Assembly: GCA_934101145.1 (NCBI GenBank)
Contig: CAKOPZ010000004.1
Location: 11,830 to 75,829, forward strand
From: an uncultured Clostridia bacterium
Lineage (GTDB): Bacteria > Bacillota > Clostridia > TANB77 > CAG-508
Length of the DNA: 64,000 nucleotides
Reading direction: 5' to 3'
Within the stretch, counting starts at the first letter, position 1. Each line of letters begins with the position of its first letter. The position numbers and the translations under genes are program-made. Below the pieces are notes generated by a model. The model was not told the DNA's origin and did not search any database. It saw nothing but the letters and a program-made list of their open reading frames with translations. This document shows positions 17,700 to 27,147 of this stretch, piece after piece.

Positions 17700-18350
17700 G
17701 TGGTAAAGTTTATACAAAAGCATTTTATTAATGTATCTTTTTGTATTACACTATTTTTTATTATTGCAATAATTATTGCAGGCTTTAATATTGTTTATTT
17801 AATAGTAAAAAAATCTGATAAAAATATTAGTGAGCAATATAGCTTAGATACAAAAGCAATTGATGAAAATATAGAAAACAATATGAATGAATTAGTTGAA
17901 GAAAGTGAAAATAAAAAATATAGTGATAGTGCTAAACAAGATGATACATTATCAAAAATAAATATATATAGAACAAATAAATGGAGAATAAAAATTCCAG
18001 TATTAGGATTAGATGCACCAATTAGTCAAGGAACAAGTAGCGAAGAATTGAGGCGAACAGTTGGACATTTTGAAGAAACGGATAAATGGGATGGAAACGT
18101 TGCTTTGGCTGCACATAATAGAGGATACAAATGTAATTTCTTTCAAGAAATAAGAAAATTGAAAGATGGAGATACAATAGTATATTCTACTGACAAAGGA
18201 CAGAGACAATACAAAGTTGTTTTAAATAAGGTGATTAAGGAGACTGACTGGACTTACATACAAAATACTAAAGATAATAGATTAACATTAATTACATGCG
18301 AAATGAATAAAAGAGAATATCGAAGATGTGTACAAGCAGTGGAAATATAA
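17700..18350 (+). CDS. Class D-like sortase
   Basis: A 216-residue membrane-anchored transpeptidase with an N-terminal helix, a polar linker and a sortase barrel. The catalytic His is in AAHNRG (near 137), Cys in LITCE (near 199) and Arg in KREYRRC shortly after. It attaches sorting-signal proteins to the wall. The start is GTG at 17700; the ATG two bases earlier runs into a stop. No LPxTG substrate is evident beside it. Possibly Spo0A-controlled through the upstream boxes. Confidence 0.85.
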   Translation: MVKFIQKHFINVSFCITLFFIIAIIIAGFNIVYLIVKKSDKNISEQYSLDTKAIDENIENNMNELVEESENKKYSDSAKQDDTLSKINIYRTNKWRIKIPVLGLDAPISQGTSSEELRRTVGHFEETDKWDGNVALAAHNRGYKCNFFQEIRKLKDGDTIVYSTDKGQRQYKVVLNKVIKETDWTYIQNTKDNRLTLITCEMNKREYRRCVQAVEI

Positions 18351-18409
18351 GAAAAATATTAATAGATATTAAAAAAACACATACAATATTTACAAAGAAA
18401 GGATTGTAT

Positions 18410-19699
18410 ATGTTTTATCAAATTATAATTTTATTTATTTTGATTTTATTTAATGCGTATTTTGCAGCAACAGAAATTGCATACATTTCTATAAACGAAT
18501 CTAAAATAAACAAAATGTCAAAAGAAGGAAATAAAAGAGCAAAACAGATAGAAGAAATGCTGAAAAATCCAAGTAAATTTTTAGCAACAATACAAATTGG
18601 AGTAACACTTGCAGGATTTCTATCAAGTGCATTTGCATCAGATGCTTTTGCAAATCAGTTAGCATATGAATTAAATAGACTCTTTTCAAATATTGATTTT
18701 GAATTATTAAAAGGATTTTCAATAGTTTTCATTACTATAATATTATCTTTTTTTACATTAGTATTTGGTGAATTAGTTCCCAAAAGACTTGCTATGAAAT
18801 ATTATGAAAAAATAGCTTTTGCAACAATTTCACAGGTAAAGATAATTTCAAAAATTACTTCTCCTTTTGTAAAACTTCTAACATATTCAACAAATATGGT
18901 TTCAAGGATATTTGGTGTTAAGGAAAGTGAAGAAGAAATTGTTACAGAAGAAGAGATAAAAATGCTAATTGATGAAGGACAAGAAAAAGGAGCAATTGAG
19001 AAAGAAGAAAAGGAGCTTTTAAATAATGTATTTGAGTTTAATGATATTATTGTTTCAGAAATAATGACTCCGAGAACTGATATTTTTGCAATTGAAATTA
19101 ATGATGACATAAGCAAAATGCTTAATGAGATTGATGAATATAAATACAGCAGAATTCCTATATATGAGGAAACTATTGATAATATTCAAGGTGTTCTATT
19201 TGTAAAAGACATTTTAAAGGTATTAAAGGATGGTAAAAAATTAGAAGCAAGAAATATAATGAGAACACCATATTTTGTTCCTGAATCAAAAGAAATTGAT
19301 AAGCTTTTTAGAGAACTTCAAAAAAGTAAACAGCAAATGGCAATTGTAATAGATGAATACGGAGGTACAGCAGGGCTAGTGACAATGGAAGATATTATTG
19401 AAGAGCTTATGGGAAACATATTTGATGAATATGATGAAGAAGAAATAGATTATAAAAAGATAGATGAAAATACGTATTTAGTTAGTGGAAATGCTTCTCT
19501 ATATGAAATAAAAAAGATAATGGGAGTAGAAATTCCAGAAGGAGATTATGAAACATTATCAGGCTTTTTACTTGAAAAACTGGGTAGAATTCCAAATGAA
19601 AATGAGGATATAGTAATAGAAGATGGAAAACTTACTTTTAAAATTGAGGATTTTGAAGATAAAAGGATTAAATACGTGAAAATTTGTAAAAATATGTAG
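18410..19699 (+). CDS. CNNM/CorC-HlyC family transporter-like protein
   Basis: A 429-residue protein: DUF21 membrane domain with three to four helices (starting MFYQIIILFILILFNAYFAATE), a CBS pair (about 190-320, including MTPRTDIFAIE) and a C-terminal CorC_HlyC domain. The family is linked to Mg2+/Co2+ export or membrane divalent-cation balance. The start at 18410 is chosen because AAAGAAAGGA precedes it; the frame is open further upstream into the sortase gene. Confidence 0.88.
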   Translation: MFYQIIILFILILFNAYFAATEIAYISINESKINKMSKEGNKRAKQIEEMLKNPSKFLATIQIGVTLAGFLSSAFASDAFANQLAYELNRLFSNIDFELLKGFSIVFITIILSFFTLVFGELVPKRLAMKYYEKIAFATISQVKIISKITSPFVKLLTYSTNMVSRIFGVKESEEEIVTEEEIKMLIDEGQEKGAIEKEEKELLNNVFEFNDIIVSEIMTPRTDIFAIEINDDISKMLNEIDEYKYSRIPIYEETIDNIQGVLFVKDILKVLKDGKKLEARNIMRTPYFVPESKEIDKLFRELQKSKQQMAIVIDEYGGTAGLVTMEDIIEELMGNIFDEYDEEEIDYKKIDENTYLVSGNASLYEIKKIMGVEIPEGDYETLSGFLLEKLGRIPNENEDIVIEDGKLTFKIEDFEDKRIKYVKICKNM

Positions 19700-19773
19700 A
19701 TAAGCTTGATAAATTGTTAAAATAAATATAAAATATTAGTATGAAATTTATATAACAAAGGAGAGATTTTTAT

Positions 19774-21516
19774 ATGAAGAAAAAAAACATTTTTATTGTA
19801 CTTATAATTGTCATACTAATAGCAATTGTAATAGCAGGAGTATTAATTTATTTTAACAATAAGGCAAAATATGATTTTGAAATAACAAAGGTAACCCAAA
19901 TTAATTATCATGTTATCAATGAAAATAATAAGTATGGTGTAATTGATCGTGATGGAAATGTAGTAGTTGAAGCAAAATATGAGGTTGTACAAATACCAGA
20001 CCCATCAAAAGATATATTTATATGTTTATATGATTACAACTCTGAGGAAAAAGATTACAGTTCAGATGTATTTAATTCTAAGGGAGAAAAATTATATCAA
20101 AAATACGAAAATGTTCAAGCTATTCCAACAGAGACAACATATGATGGAATTCCTTTTGAAAAAACAGTTCTAAAATTTAAAAAAGATGGCAAGTATGGAC
20201 TAATTGATTTAGATGGTAAACAAATTTTAAAACCAGAATATGAAAGTATAACGGCTATTCCATACAAAGAAGGAATGTTAATTGTAAAAAAAGATGAAAA
20301 ATGTGGCGCGGTAAATATCAATGGTAAAATTCTAATTCCTATAGAATATGAAAGCATAACAGCTGATAATTATTATAGTGACCAAACTATGTATAAAACA
20401 ACTGGATTTATAGTAAGCAAGAAAAGTGATGAAGGATACAGATATGGTTATATAGACTATAAAGGTAAGACAATTGCTAAAACAGAATATACACAGATTG
20501 ATAGAGTAACTGATGTGGAAGATGATAAAAAAGTATATTTAGTTGCATACAAAAATGGACAAGCGGGACTATTAAAAAATAAAAAAGTAGTTTTAAATTA
20601 TGAATATGAAGATATAAGCTATAATGCATATAATGATGTATTTGTTGTAAAAAGAAATTCTAAGGAAGGCATTGCAGATAAACAAGGAAAAATAAAAATA
20701 CCTACAGAATATACAGATATATCATTTGGAGGAATATATGTAAATGCATATAAAGATGGACAGTTTATATTGCTTGATCTAAATGGAAATGTAATAGAAA
20801 ATCAAGATATAGTTACAAAACTTCCAACAAAAGATGGAAAGCATTATATTGTAGCAGATAAAAATGAGATGTATGACATTACAGACTTAAATGGCGAAAG
20901 CATGATAGAAAATAGTTATGCATATATGGAAGAAATTGAACCAAATTATTTTGTTGTAGGAAATAACAACAAAAATGGAATAATTGATTTATCAGGTAAA
21001 GCATTTGTTGATTTGAAATATAATAGTATATTCCGTATTGATGGAACAGATTTACTACAAGCCAATATATCAGATAATAATACAATAAGTTTAATAGATA
21101 AAAAAACAATGAAAATACTTGCTACAATGGATAATGCAAGTGTTGAAATTGATGACAACTATATAAGACTTTATTCAGATAAAGAAAGTAAATATTTTAG
21201 TGATACAGGTAAGGAACTAATTACAAGAGATGTATTTCCAAACAATGAACTATATGCAAAAGAAGTTGATGGTAAATGGGGATTTGCAGATAGAAGCGGA
21301 AATATAAAAGTTGAATGTAAATATGATATGGTAACAGAATTTAATGAATACGGATTTGCAGGAATAAAGAAAAATGGCAAATGGGGTTCAATAAATTCAA
21401 AAGGCGAAGTTGTTCAAGAACCTAAATATAAAATAAGTTGGACAAACCCTATTTTTGTAGGAAAATATTATCAATCAGAAGAATGGCATGGAGATACTTA
21501 TTTTACTAATAAATAG
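19774..21516 (+). CDS. WG-repeat protein with N-terminal membrane anchor
   Basis: A 580-residue protein: one N-terminal transmembrane helix (residues 6-27), then WG repeats across the rest. These show the pattern YGxIDxxGxxxxxxxYxxI, for example KYGVIDRDGNVVVEAKYE at the start and KWGFADRSGNIKVECKYD near the end. Likely an extracellular, membrane-tethered beta-repeat protein. Ligand and function are unknown; such proteins are common in Clostridia and Bacteroidota. Confidence 0.85.
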   Translation: MKKKNIFIVLIIVILIAIVIAGVLIYFNNKAKYDFEITKVTQINYHVINENNKYGVIDRDGNVVVEAKYEVVQIPDPSKDIFICLYDYNSEEKDYSSDVFNSKGEKLYQKYENVQAIPTETTYDGIPFEKTVLKFKKDGKYGLIDLDGKQILKPEYESITAIPYKEGMLIVKKDEKCGAVNINGKILIPIEYESITADNYYSDQTMYKTTGFIVSKKSDEGYRYGYIDYKGKTIAKTEYTQIDRVTDVEDDKKVYLVAYKNGQAGLLKNKKVVLNYEYEDISYNAYNDVFVVKRNSKEGIADKQGKIKIPTEYTDISFGGIYVNAYKDGQFILLDLNGNVIENQDIVTKLPTKDGKHYIVADKNEMYDITDLNGESMIENSYAYMEEIEPNYFVVGNNNKNGIIDLSGKAFVDLKYNSIFRIDGTDLLQANISDNNTISLIDKKTMKILATMDNASVEIDDNYIRLYSDKESKYFSDTGKELITRDVFPNNELYAKEVDGKWGFADRSGNIKVECKYDMVTEFNEYGFAGIKKNGKWGSINSKGEVVQEPKYKISWTNPIFVGKYYQSEEWHGDTYFTNK

Positions 21517-21543
21517 ATATACAGTAAGAAAGAAGGAACGAAA

Positions 21544-22821
21544 ATGAACAAAAATGAATATAGAGAATATGGAATATCAGATAAAATAATAGAACTTGCA
21601 GAAGAAACTGAAAAAAATGTTAAAGCTATTTTTGAAGAGATAGATGATGTGGGTGAGTACAATACTTTGAAAGTTTTAAAAGCATTTCAAGATAATAATA
21701 TATCAGATATGCACTTTGGAAGTACAACAGGTTATGGATATGGAGATATTGGAAGAGATACAACAGAAAAAGTATTTGCGCAAGTATTAAAAGCAGAGGA
21801 TAGCTTAGTAAGAGGGCAATTTATATCAGGAACACATGCTTTAACTGTTACATTATTTGCACTTCTTAGACCTGGAGATACACTTTTAAGTATCACAGGA
21901 AAACCATATGATACATTAGATGAAGTTATAGGAATAGTTGATAATCCAAGTTCTTTAAAATCATTTAATGTAAATTTTGAACAGATTGAGTTAATAACAG
22001 ATGAACAAAATCATGAAAATGATGATTTTGATTATAGTGCTATAGAAAATAGATTAAAACAGGGAAAAGTAAAAGTTATAGAAATACAACGTTCTAAAGG
22101 ATATAGTAGTAGAAAAAGTATTTCAATAGAGCAAATAGAAAAAGTTGTAAAATGCATCAGAAATATTGATAAAGATGTAACTATAATGATCGATAATTGT
22201 TATTGTGAATTTGTTGGAAAAAAGGAACCTTTAGAAGTAGGAGCAGATGTTATAGTAGGGTCACTTATAAAAAATTTAGGTGGGGGAATTGCACCAAATG
22301 GAGCATATGTAGCAGGAAGAAAAGATTTAATACAGCTTGTAGCAGAAAGACTTACAGCCCCTGGAGAAGGAAAAGAAGTTGGACCAACACTTGGAATAAC
22401 AAAATCAATTTTGCAAGGACTATTTATGGCACCACAAGTAGTAGCAAGTAGTTTAAAGACTGCAGTTTTTGCAAGTTATGCATTAGATAAACTTGGATTT
22501 GATGCAAGACCAAAATATAATGATAAAAGAGCTGACATAGTTCAAACAGTTAATTTTAATGATGAAGAAAAACTTATAAAATACTGTCAGGGTATTCAAA
22601 TGGGTTCTCCAGTAGATAGTAATTCAATCCCAGAGCCATGGGATATGCCAGGATATACTGATAAAGTAATAATGGCTGCTGGAGCATTTACACAAGGTTC
22701 ATCAATAGAACTTTCATGCGATGGTCCAATAAGACCTCCATATACCGCATTTATGCAAGGGGGACTTACATATTATTATGGAAAAATAGGTGTAATGAAA
22801 GCTTTAGAAAATATATTATAG
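21544..22821 (+). CDS. PLP enzyme of the YnbB / methionine gamma-lyase (aluminium resistance) family
   Basis: A 425-residue fold-type I PLP enzyme. Family hallmarks are SGTHALTVTLFALLRPGD, MIDNCYCEFVG, the lysine in GSLIKNLGGGIAP that should bind PLP, and GGLTYYYGKIGVMKAL at the end. The family is annotated as cystathionine beta-lyase-like or methionine gamma-lyase; the true substrate is not settled. The ribosome site is GAAGGAA. It lies 16 bp before the HI0933 flavoprotein gene. Confidence 0.88.
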   Translation: MNKNEYREYGISDKIIELAEETEKNVKAIFEEIDDVGEYNTLKVLKAFQDNNISDMHFGSTTGYGYGDIGRDTTEKVFAQVLKAEDSLVRGQFISGTHALTVTLFALLRPGDTLLSITGKPYDTLDEVIGIVDNPSSLKSFNVNFEQIELITDEQNHENDDFDYSAIENRLKQGKVKVIEIQRSKGYSSRKSISIEQIEKVVKCIRNIDKDVTIMIDNCYCEFVGKKEPLEVGADVIVGSLIKNLGGGIAPNGAYVAGRKDLIQLVAERLTAPGEGKEVGPTLGITKSILQGLFMAPQVVASSLKTAVFASYALDKLGFDARPKYNDKRADIVQTVNFNDEEKLIKYCQGIQMGSPVDSNSIPEPWDMPGYTDKVIMAAGAFTQGSSIELSCDGPIRPPYTAFMQGGLTYYYGKIGVMKALENIL

Positions 22822-22837
22822 AAAGTAGATATAAAAA

Positions 22838-24107
22838 ATGAAAGTAGTAATAATACGGAGGTGGACCAGCAGGAATGCTTGCAGGTATCTCCTCTGCATC
22901 AAATGGAACAAATGAAGTAACAATACTTGAAAAAAATGATATGCTTGGAAAAAAACTTTTAATAACAGGAAAAGGTAGATGCAATATAACAAGCAGTCTT
23001 CCAATAGAAGAATTTATGAATAATATACCAGGCAATAGTATGTTTTTATATAGTAGCTTCCACAATTTTGATAATTTAGATATAATAAATTTATTAAAAC
23101 AGGAAGGAGTAGAAGTAAAAGAGGAAAGAGGAAATAGAGTATTTCCTGTATCAGATAAATCAAGAGATGTCAAGGCTGCATTAATTCATAGATTAAAAGA
23201 ATTAAATGTGAAAATTCAGACAAATTGTGATGTTAAGGACATTTGTATTAAAGATGGAAAAGTTGAAAAAGTGATTTATACATCAAATGGAAAGATTCAT
23301 GAAATATTGGCTGATAAAGTAATACTTGCAACAGGTGGAAAAAGTTATCCAGGAACAGGTTCAACAGGAGATGGGTATAAATTAGCAGAAAAACTTGGAC
23401 ATCATTGTACAAAAATAAGACCATCACTTGTTCCAATGGTAGCAAGTAAAAAAGATGTTTCAATATGCAAGAAAATGCAAGGATTAAGTTTAAGAAATGT
23501 TGGAATAAAATTTAAGGATATTTCTAAAAATAAAACTATATATGAAGATTTTGGAGAAATGCTATTTACACATTTTGGAGTATCTGGGCCAACAATATTA
23601 AGTGGTTCGGCATATATTCTAAGATATCCAAAAGTAGATGAGCTATTAAAACAATCTTTAATAAAACTTATAATTGATTTAAAACCAGCATTATCAGAAG
23701 AAAAGCTTGATGAAAGAATACTTAGAGATTTTTCTGAAAATAAGAATAAAGCATTAAAAAATAGTTTAGATAAACTGTTACCTAAAAAAATGATAGATGT
23801 TTTTATAGAGCTTTCTAATATTTCACCTGATAAGAAAATAAATGAAATAACAAAAAAAGAAAGAGAAAATATAGTACATTTATTAAAAAACTTTGAGATA
23901 ACAATAGGTGACTTTGGAGATATAAATACAGCAATAGTAACATCAGGAGGAATAAATATAAAAGAGATAAATCCAAAAACAATGGAATCTAAATTAATAA
24001 GAGGATTATTCTTTGCAGGAGAATTGATAGATGTAGACGCATATACGGGAGGATTTAATTTACAAATAGCATATTCAACAGGATATACTGCAGGTATGGA
24101 AAATTAA
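22838..24107 (+). CDS. HI0933/BaiN-family flavoprotein, requires a +1 frameshift at CGG (22856-22858)
   Basis: An NAD(P)/FAD-dependent oxidoreductase of about 422 residues. The ATG at 22838 opens MKVVII and is followed in frame by CGG and a wrong frame; dropping the C at 22856 gives MKVVIIGGGPAGMLAG, the canonical Rossmann FAD motif, joined to an intact remainder (TGKGRCNIT, ATGGKSYPGTGSTGDGY, C-terminal GAYTGGF-type motif as DAYTGGFNLQIA). Downstream reading from ATG 22875, with GGAGGTGG in front, would lack the FAD glycines. Sequencing error, mutation or programmed frameshifting are possible; see findings. Confidence 0.85.
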
Positions 24108-24126
24108 ATTTAACTGAAAGGAAAAG

Positions 24127-24765
24127 ATGATGGAACAGTTTAAAACAATTATGCAAGATGCACAGGCAGAAATAGAAGAAAAGAAATCTCGATTTATAGC
24201 AAATGTTTATTATATAGAGAAAACAGAAGAAGCAGAAGCGCACTTGCAACATATAAGAAAAAAGTATTTTGATGCAAGACATAACTGCTTTGCTTACCGC
24301 ATTTTAGAAGAAAATGGAGTAAAGGAAAAACAATCTGATGATGGAGAACCAAGTGGAACTGCAGGAGCACCAATGTTAAATATATTACAAAAAAACAATT
24401 TATATAATGTTTTAATTGTTGTAACAAGATATTTTGGAGGAACACTTTTGGGAACAGGAGGACTTGTAAGAGCATATTCAGATGCAACAATTAAATCATT
24501 AGAAAATGCGAAAGTTATAATTCAAACTAAAGGTTATTTAATCAATGTGGTAATTGAATATAAGGACTTAGAAAAATTTAAATATTATTGTCGTATGCAT
24601 GGAATTATAATTGTAAATACAGTTTATGAAAATAATATTATATGTACTATAGAAATATCAAAAAACGAAAAAGAAAACTTATTAGGAAAAGAACAAAAAG
24701 AAATAACAATTTTAAGAAATACTGTAATTAGGGAAAAATATATAAGAATAAACATAGAAGAATAA
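24127..24765 (+). CDS. yigZ: YigZ/IMPACT family protein
   Basis: A 212-residue protein with an N-terminal UPF0029/IMPACT domain (EKKSRFIANVYYI, HNCFAYRI, DDGEPSGTAGAPML, FGGTLLGTGGLVRAYSDA) and a smaller C-terminal EF-G-like DUF1949 domain. Conserved in bacteria; role uncertain (translation or nucleic-acid binding). The ribosome site is GAAAGGA; two adjacent ATG codons make the first residue uncertain by one. Confidence 0.88.
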   Translation: MMEQFKTIMQDAQAEIEEKKSRFIANVYYIEKTEEAEAHLQHIRKKYFDARHNCFAYRILEENGVKEKQSDDGEPSGTAGAPMLNILQKNNLYNVLIVVTRYFGGTLLGTGGLVRAYSDATIKSLENAKVIIQTKGYLINVVIEYKDLEKFKYYCRMHGIIIVNTVYENNIICTIEISKNEKENLLGKEQKEITILRNTVIREKYIRINIEE

Positions 24766-24803
24766 GATAAAATGTACATATTAGAAAAAATTTCCAAAAA
24801 CTA

Positions 24804-24832
24804 TTGCAATAAAATGGAAATAAATGTATAAT
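24804..24832 (+). promoter_or_regulatory. Putative spo0A promoter
   Basis: TTGCAA (24804-24809), 17 bp, TATAAT (24827-24832), 39 bp before the spo0A start, with a TAGGGGGA ribosome site. Sigma-A type; no sigma-H pattern was recognised. Confidence 0.6.
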
Positions 24833-24871
24833 TAAAACTGTAAAAAATTTACAATTATGAATTAGGGGGAA

Positions 24872-25696
24872 ATGAATTTGAACGAGAAAATTAGAATTTT
24901 GGTGGCTGACGATAATAAGGAATTTGGAGATACACTTGTAAGTTATTTAGAAAAAGAAGAAAACTTTGAGGTTGTTGGTATTGCAAGAGACGGCAATCAA
25001 GCTGTTGATGAAATAACAATGATGAAGCCTGATATTGTTTTGCTTGATATCATTATGCCACATTTAGATGGGCTTGGTGTCTTAGAAAAATTAAATGAAA
25101 GAAATATAGAAAATAAACCTATGTGTATTATTTTATCAGCGGTTGGACAAGATAAAATTACTCAAAGGGCAATTGATCTTGGTGCTCAATATTACATAGT
25201 TAAACCATTTGATATTCAAATTTTAGTAAAAAGAATAAAAGAACTAAAATATTATCAACCATCACAATATAAAAATAATTTTATTAGTAGAGAAATAAAA
25301 ACACAATATATAGATATATCCCCAGAAGAGAAAAAGAATGAAGAAAACTTAGAAGCACTTGTTACAAATGTAATACATGAAGTTGGTGTACCAGCTCATA
25401 TTAAAGGTTACCAATATTTAAGAGAAGCAATTATAATGGTAGTAAATAATATTGAAGTTATAAATCAAATAACAAAACAATTATATCCAGATATTGCTAA
25501 AAAATATGGAACAACTCCATCAAGAGTAGAAAGAGCAATACGTCATGCAATAGAAGTTGCATGGGGAAGAGGTCAAGCAGATGTTGTTGAAAGTATATTT
25601 GGATATACTGTTTCAGCATCAAAAGGCAAGCCAACAAATAGTGAATTTATAGCAATGATTGCTGATAAATTAAGACTAGAATTAAAAACAGCGTAA
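24872..25696 (+). CDS. spo0A: Sporulation master regulator Spo0A
   Basis: A 274-residue response regulator. The receiver domain has acidic residues Asp13/Asp14, phospho-acceptor Asp59 (LLDIIMPHLDG) and Lys in YIVKPFD. The C-terminal Spo0A DNA-binding domain begins near LVTNVIHEVGVPAHIKGYQ and includes the recognition helix TPSRVERAIRHAIE. It controls entry into sporulation and stationary-phase genes. A second, synonymous copy of its last 61 codons lies 1.27 kb downstream. Confidence 0.97.
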   Translation: MNLNEKIRILVADDNKEFGDTLVSYLEKEENFEVVGIARDGNQAVDEITMMKPDIVLLDIIMPHLDGLGVLEKLNERNIENKPMCIILSAVGQDKITQRAIDLGAQYYIVKPFDIQILVKRIKELKYYQPSQYKNNFISREIKTQYIDISPEEKKNEENLEALVTNVIHEVGVPAHIKGYQYLREAIIMVVNNIEVINQITKQLYPDIAKKYGTTPSRVERAIRHAIEVAWGRGQADVVESIFGYTVSASKGKPTNSEFIAMIADKLRLELKTA

Positions 25697-25700
25697 ATAA

Positions 25701-25730
25701 TAAACCCAGTACGATTTTGTACCGGGTTAA
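25701..25730 (+). terminator. Terminator after spo0A
   Basis: A 10-base stem AACCCAGTAC/GTACCGGGTT with a short loop. The same hairpin with base changes (25-26 of 30 bases kept) follows the duplicated spo0A end at about 26971-27000. Confidence 0.65.
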
Positions 25731-25937
25731 ATTATATAGGGGTACACAAAAAAAGATGGTACAAAAGTGCCAGAACATAGACGCTCAACACCAAATTAAT
25801 ATTTAAAGCATATAATGTTCCCGAAAATAGTCAAACTAATTTTATGTGTAATCCTTTTAAAAATTGATACAATACCTACAATTATAACTTTAGCGATTGA
25901 TATGATTGATAAACTTTTTTTGAAAGGGGAAAGTAAA

Positions 25938-25997
25938 ATGAAAAAAATAAATTGCAAGAATGGTAAAGACCTTTGTATATATGGGGTTGCAAAATAA
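25938..25997 (+). CDS. Possible 19-residue peptide with two cysteines
   Basis: ATG at 25938 follows GAAAGGGGAAAG and opens a frame encoding MKKINCKNGKDLCIYGVAK. The ribosome site is good, but such a short frame can occur by chance in this AT-rich gap. No family recognised. Confidence 0.25.
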   Translation: MKKINCKNGKDLCIYGVAK

Positions 25998-26037
25998 ATA
26001 TGTTTGATGAAGATAGGTAAATAATTATAGATAAAGG

Positions 26038-26068
26038 TCGAGGTGGTTCGAGTCCACTCCCAAATCCA
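26038..26068 (+). tRNA. tRNA-like 3' fragment (remnant)
   Basis: GGTGG-TTCGAGT-CCACT forms a T-stem and a correct seven-base T-loop, followed by CCCAAATCCA, resembling the 3' acceptor strand plus CCA. A matching D-arm and anticodon arm are not convincing; ATATGGG at 25978 could pair with six of seven acceptor bases. Probably a decayed tRNA or an attachment-site remnant rather than a working tRNA. Confidence 0.35.
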
Positions 26069-26396
26069 TTATATAAAGAATAGATGATTAAGTTCATTTA
26101 TTCTTATTTTTTATTTCTAGGAAATAGCATTTTAAAATGTATAATTTGTTATATTTTATAATTTCTTTAGAAATTTTGTGCTTTTTGTAATAAAAGAACT
26201 AATATGAAAACGTATTGATAAAAATTAGAGGTTATGATAAAGAAATGAATAAAAAATAATTGTAAAATTTGTGATATTTGCTTGAAAAATGTAAAAATTT
26301 ATTGTATAGTAAATGTTGTAGGAAATGAGATAGCAGATATGTTGTGGCTACCACTTTCAATACTCGATACATTCGAGAGCAAGGAGGTGGTTGTTT

Positions 26397-26498
26397 ATGG
26401 GATTTATATTATTTTTAATATATGCTTTGGGATTCTCCCTAACTGTAAACGTAGCCTTGTTGTGTATTATATACATAATGTGGACTAATAAACAATAA
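26397..26498 (+). CDS. Fst/par-like type I toxin peptide, module A
   Basis: A 33-residue hydrophobic peptide (MGFILFLIYALGFSLTVNVA..., ending WTNKQ) with a single membrane helix and an AGGAGGTGG ribosome site. Its transcript starts after TTGAAA (26282)-N17-TATAGT (26305) and contains a leader repeat beginning GGAAATGAGA at 26321. It shares a terminator (stem 26501-26512/26528-26539) with a convergent antisense RNA. This architecture matches type I toxin-antitoxin loci of the par/Fst kind. Toxicity is inferred; too short for routine gene calling. Confidence 0.65.
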   Translation: MGFILFLIYALGFSLTVNVALLCIIYIMWTNKQ

Positions 26499-26583
26499 AA
26501 AACAACACATTCTGCTTTAGTCGGTTGGAATGTGTTGTTACAACAATTTATATGGTAGCCACATTCTGTGACTCTCATTTTCT
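26495..26583 (-). ncRNA. Antitoxin RNA, module A
   Basis: A perfect minus-strand promoter, TTGACA (26618-26613), 17 bp, TATAAT (26595-26590), faces the toxin gene. The RNA starts near 26583 with a sequence that repeats the toxin leader (GAAAATGAGAGTCACAG, then GTGGCTACCA) and ends at the shared terminator with a U-run. Direct repeats at both 5' ends plus overlapping 3' ends permit regulation of toxin mRNA translation, as in par RNA I/RNA II. Confidence 0.6.
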
Positions 26584-26715
26584 ATCTTTATTATACACAG
26601 CTTTTCCATTTTTGTCAAATGGATTTTTTTTATTTTTTTACGAAAATTTTTAGTTCATAAAATTGACAAAGAAAAAATTTTCTACTACAATCAATGCAAT
26701 AAACATATAGAGGTA

Positions 26716-26750
26716 AATGCAATGAATATTTATTGCATTAGTTATTTTTT
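26716..26750 (+). terminator. Terminator-like hairpin upstream of the spo0A fragment
   Basis: AATGCAAT (26716-26723) pairs with ATTGCATT (26732-26739), followed by AGTTATTTTTT. Confidence 0.5.
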
Positions 26751-26780
26751 AAGAAACAAGAGTTTCACATAAAATTCAAT

Positions 26781-26966
26781 ACAACACCATCTCGTGTAGA
26801 AAGAGCAATACGTCATGCAATAGAGGTTGCATGGGGAAGGGGCCAAGCAGATGTTGTTGAAAGTATATTTGGATATACCGTTTCTGCCAGCAAAGGAAAG
26901 CCAACAAATAGCGAATTCATTGCGATGATAGCTGATAAATTAAGACTTGAATTAAAAACAGCGTAA
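26781..26966 (+). pseudogene. Second copy of the spo0A 3' end (61 codons plus stop)
   Basis: Codons from TTPSRVERAIRH to LRLELKTA and the stop are repeated without a start or receiver domain. Compared with spo0A 25511-25696, all of about 17 differing codons are synonymous, including a TCA to AGC serine change, and the terminator hairpin is repeated too (27008 end). The fragment has no ribosome site. It looks like a gene end displaced by an integrated element rather than a decaying duplicate. Confidence 0.88.
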
Positions 26967-27147
26967 ATAATAAACCCAGTGCGATTTTGTACTGGGTTAA
27001 ATTATATAAATGTAAAATATTGGATTATTACACTAGATAAATAAGTAAAAATATACTATACTATTAAGCATAGGAAATGAGAATAAGCAGATGTGGGTGC
27101 TACCACTTTACATACGCAGTTTATGCTGTGAGAATGGAGGTGGTGCT

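Larger units (their letters stand above)
25739..26300. other. Gene-poor AT-rich stretch after spo0A
   Basis: Apart from a 19-codon frame and a tRNA-like 3' fragment annotated separately, I see no protein gene, hairpin operon or repeat here. Together with the toxin-antitoxin module behind it, this forms the region lying between the two copies of the spo0A 3' end. Confidence 0.5.

Noticed and set aside
22838..22874. Treating the flavoprotein gene and uvrC as ordinary pseudogenes
   Set aside because: Each has a single break in the first 16 codons and hundreds of intact, conserved codons afterwards, with the same CGG signature in both.
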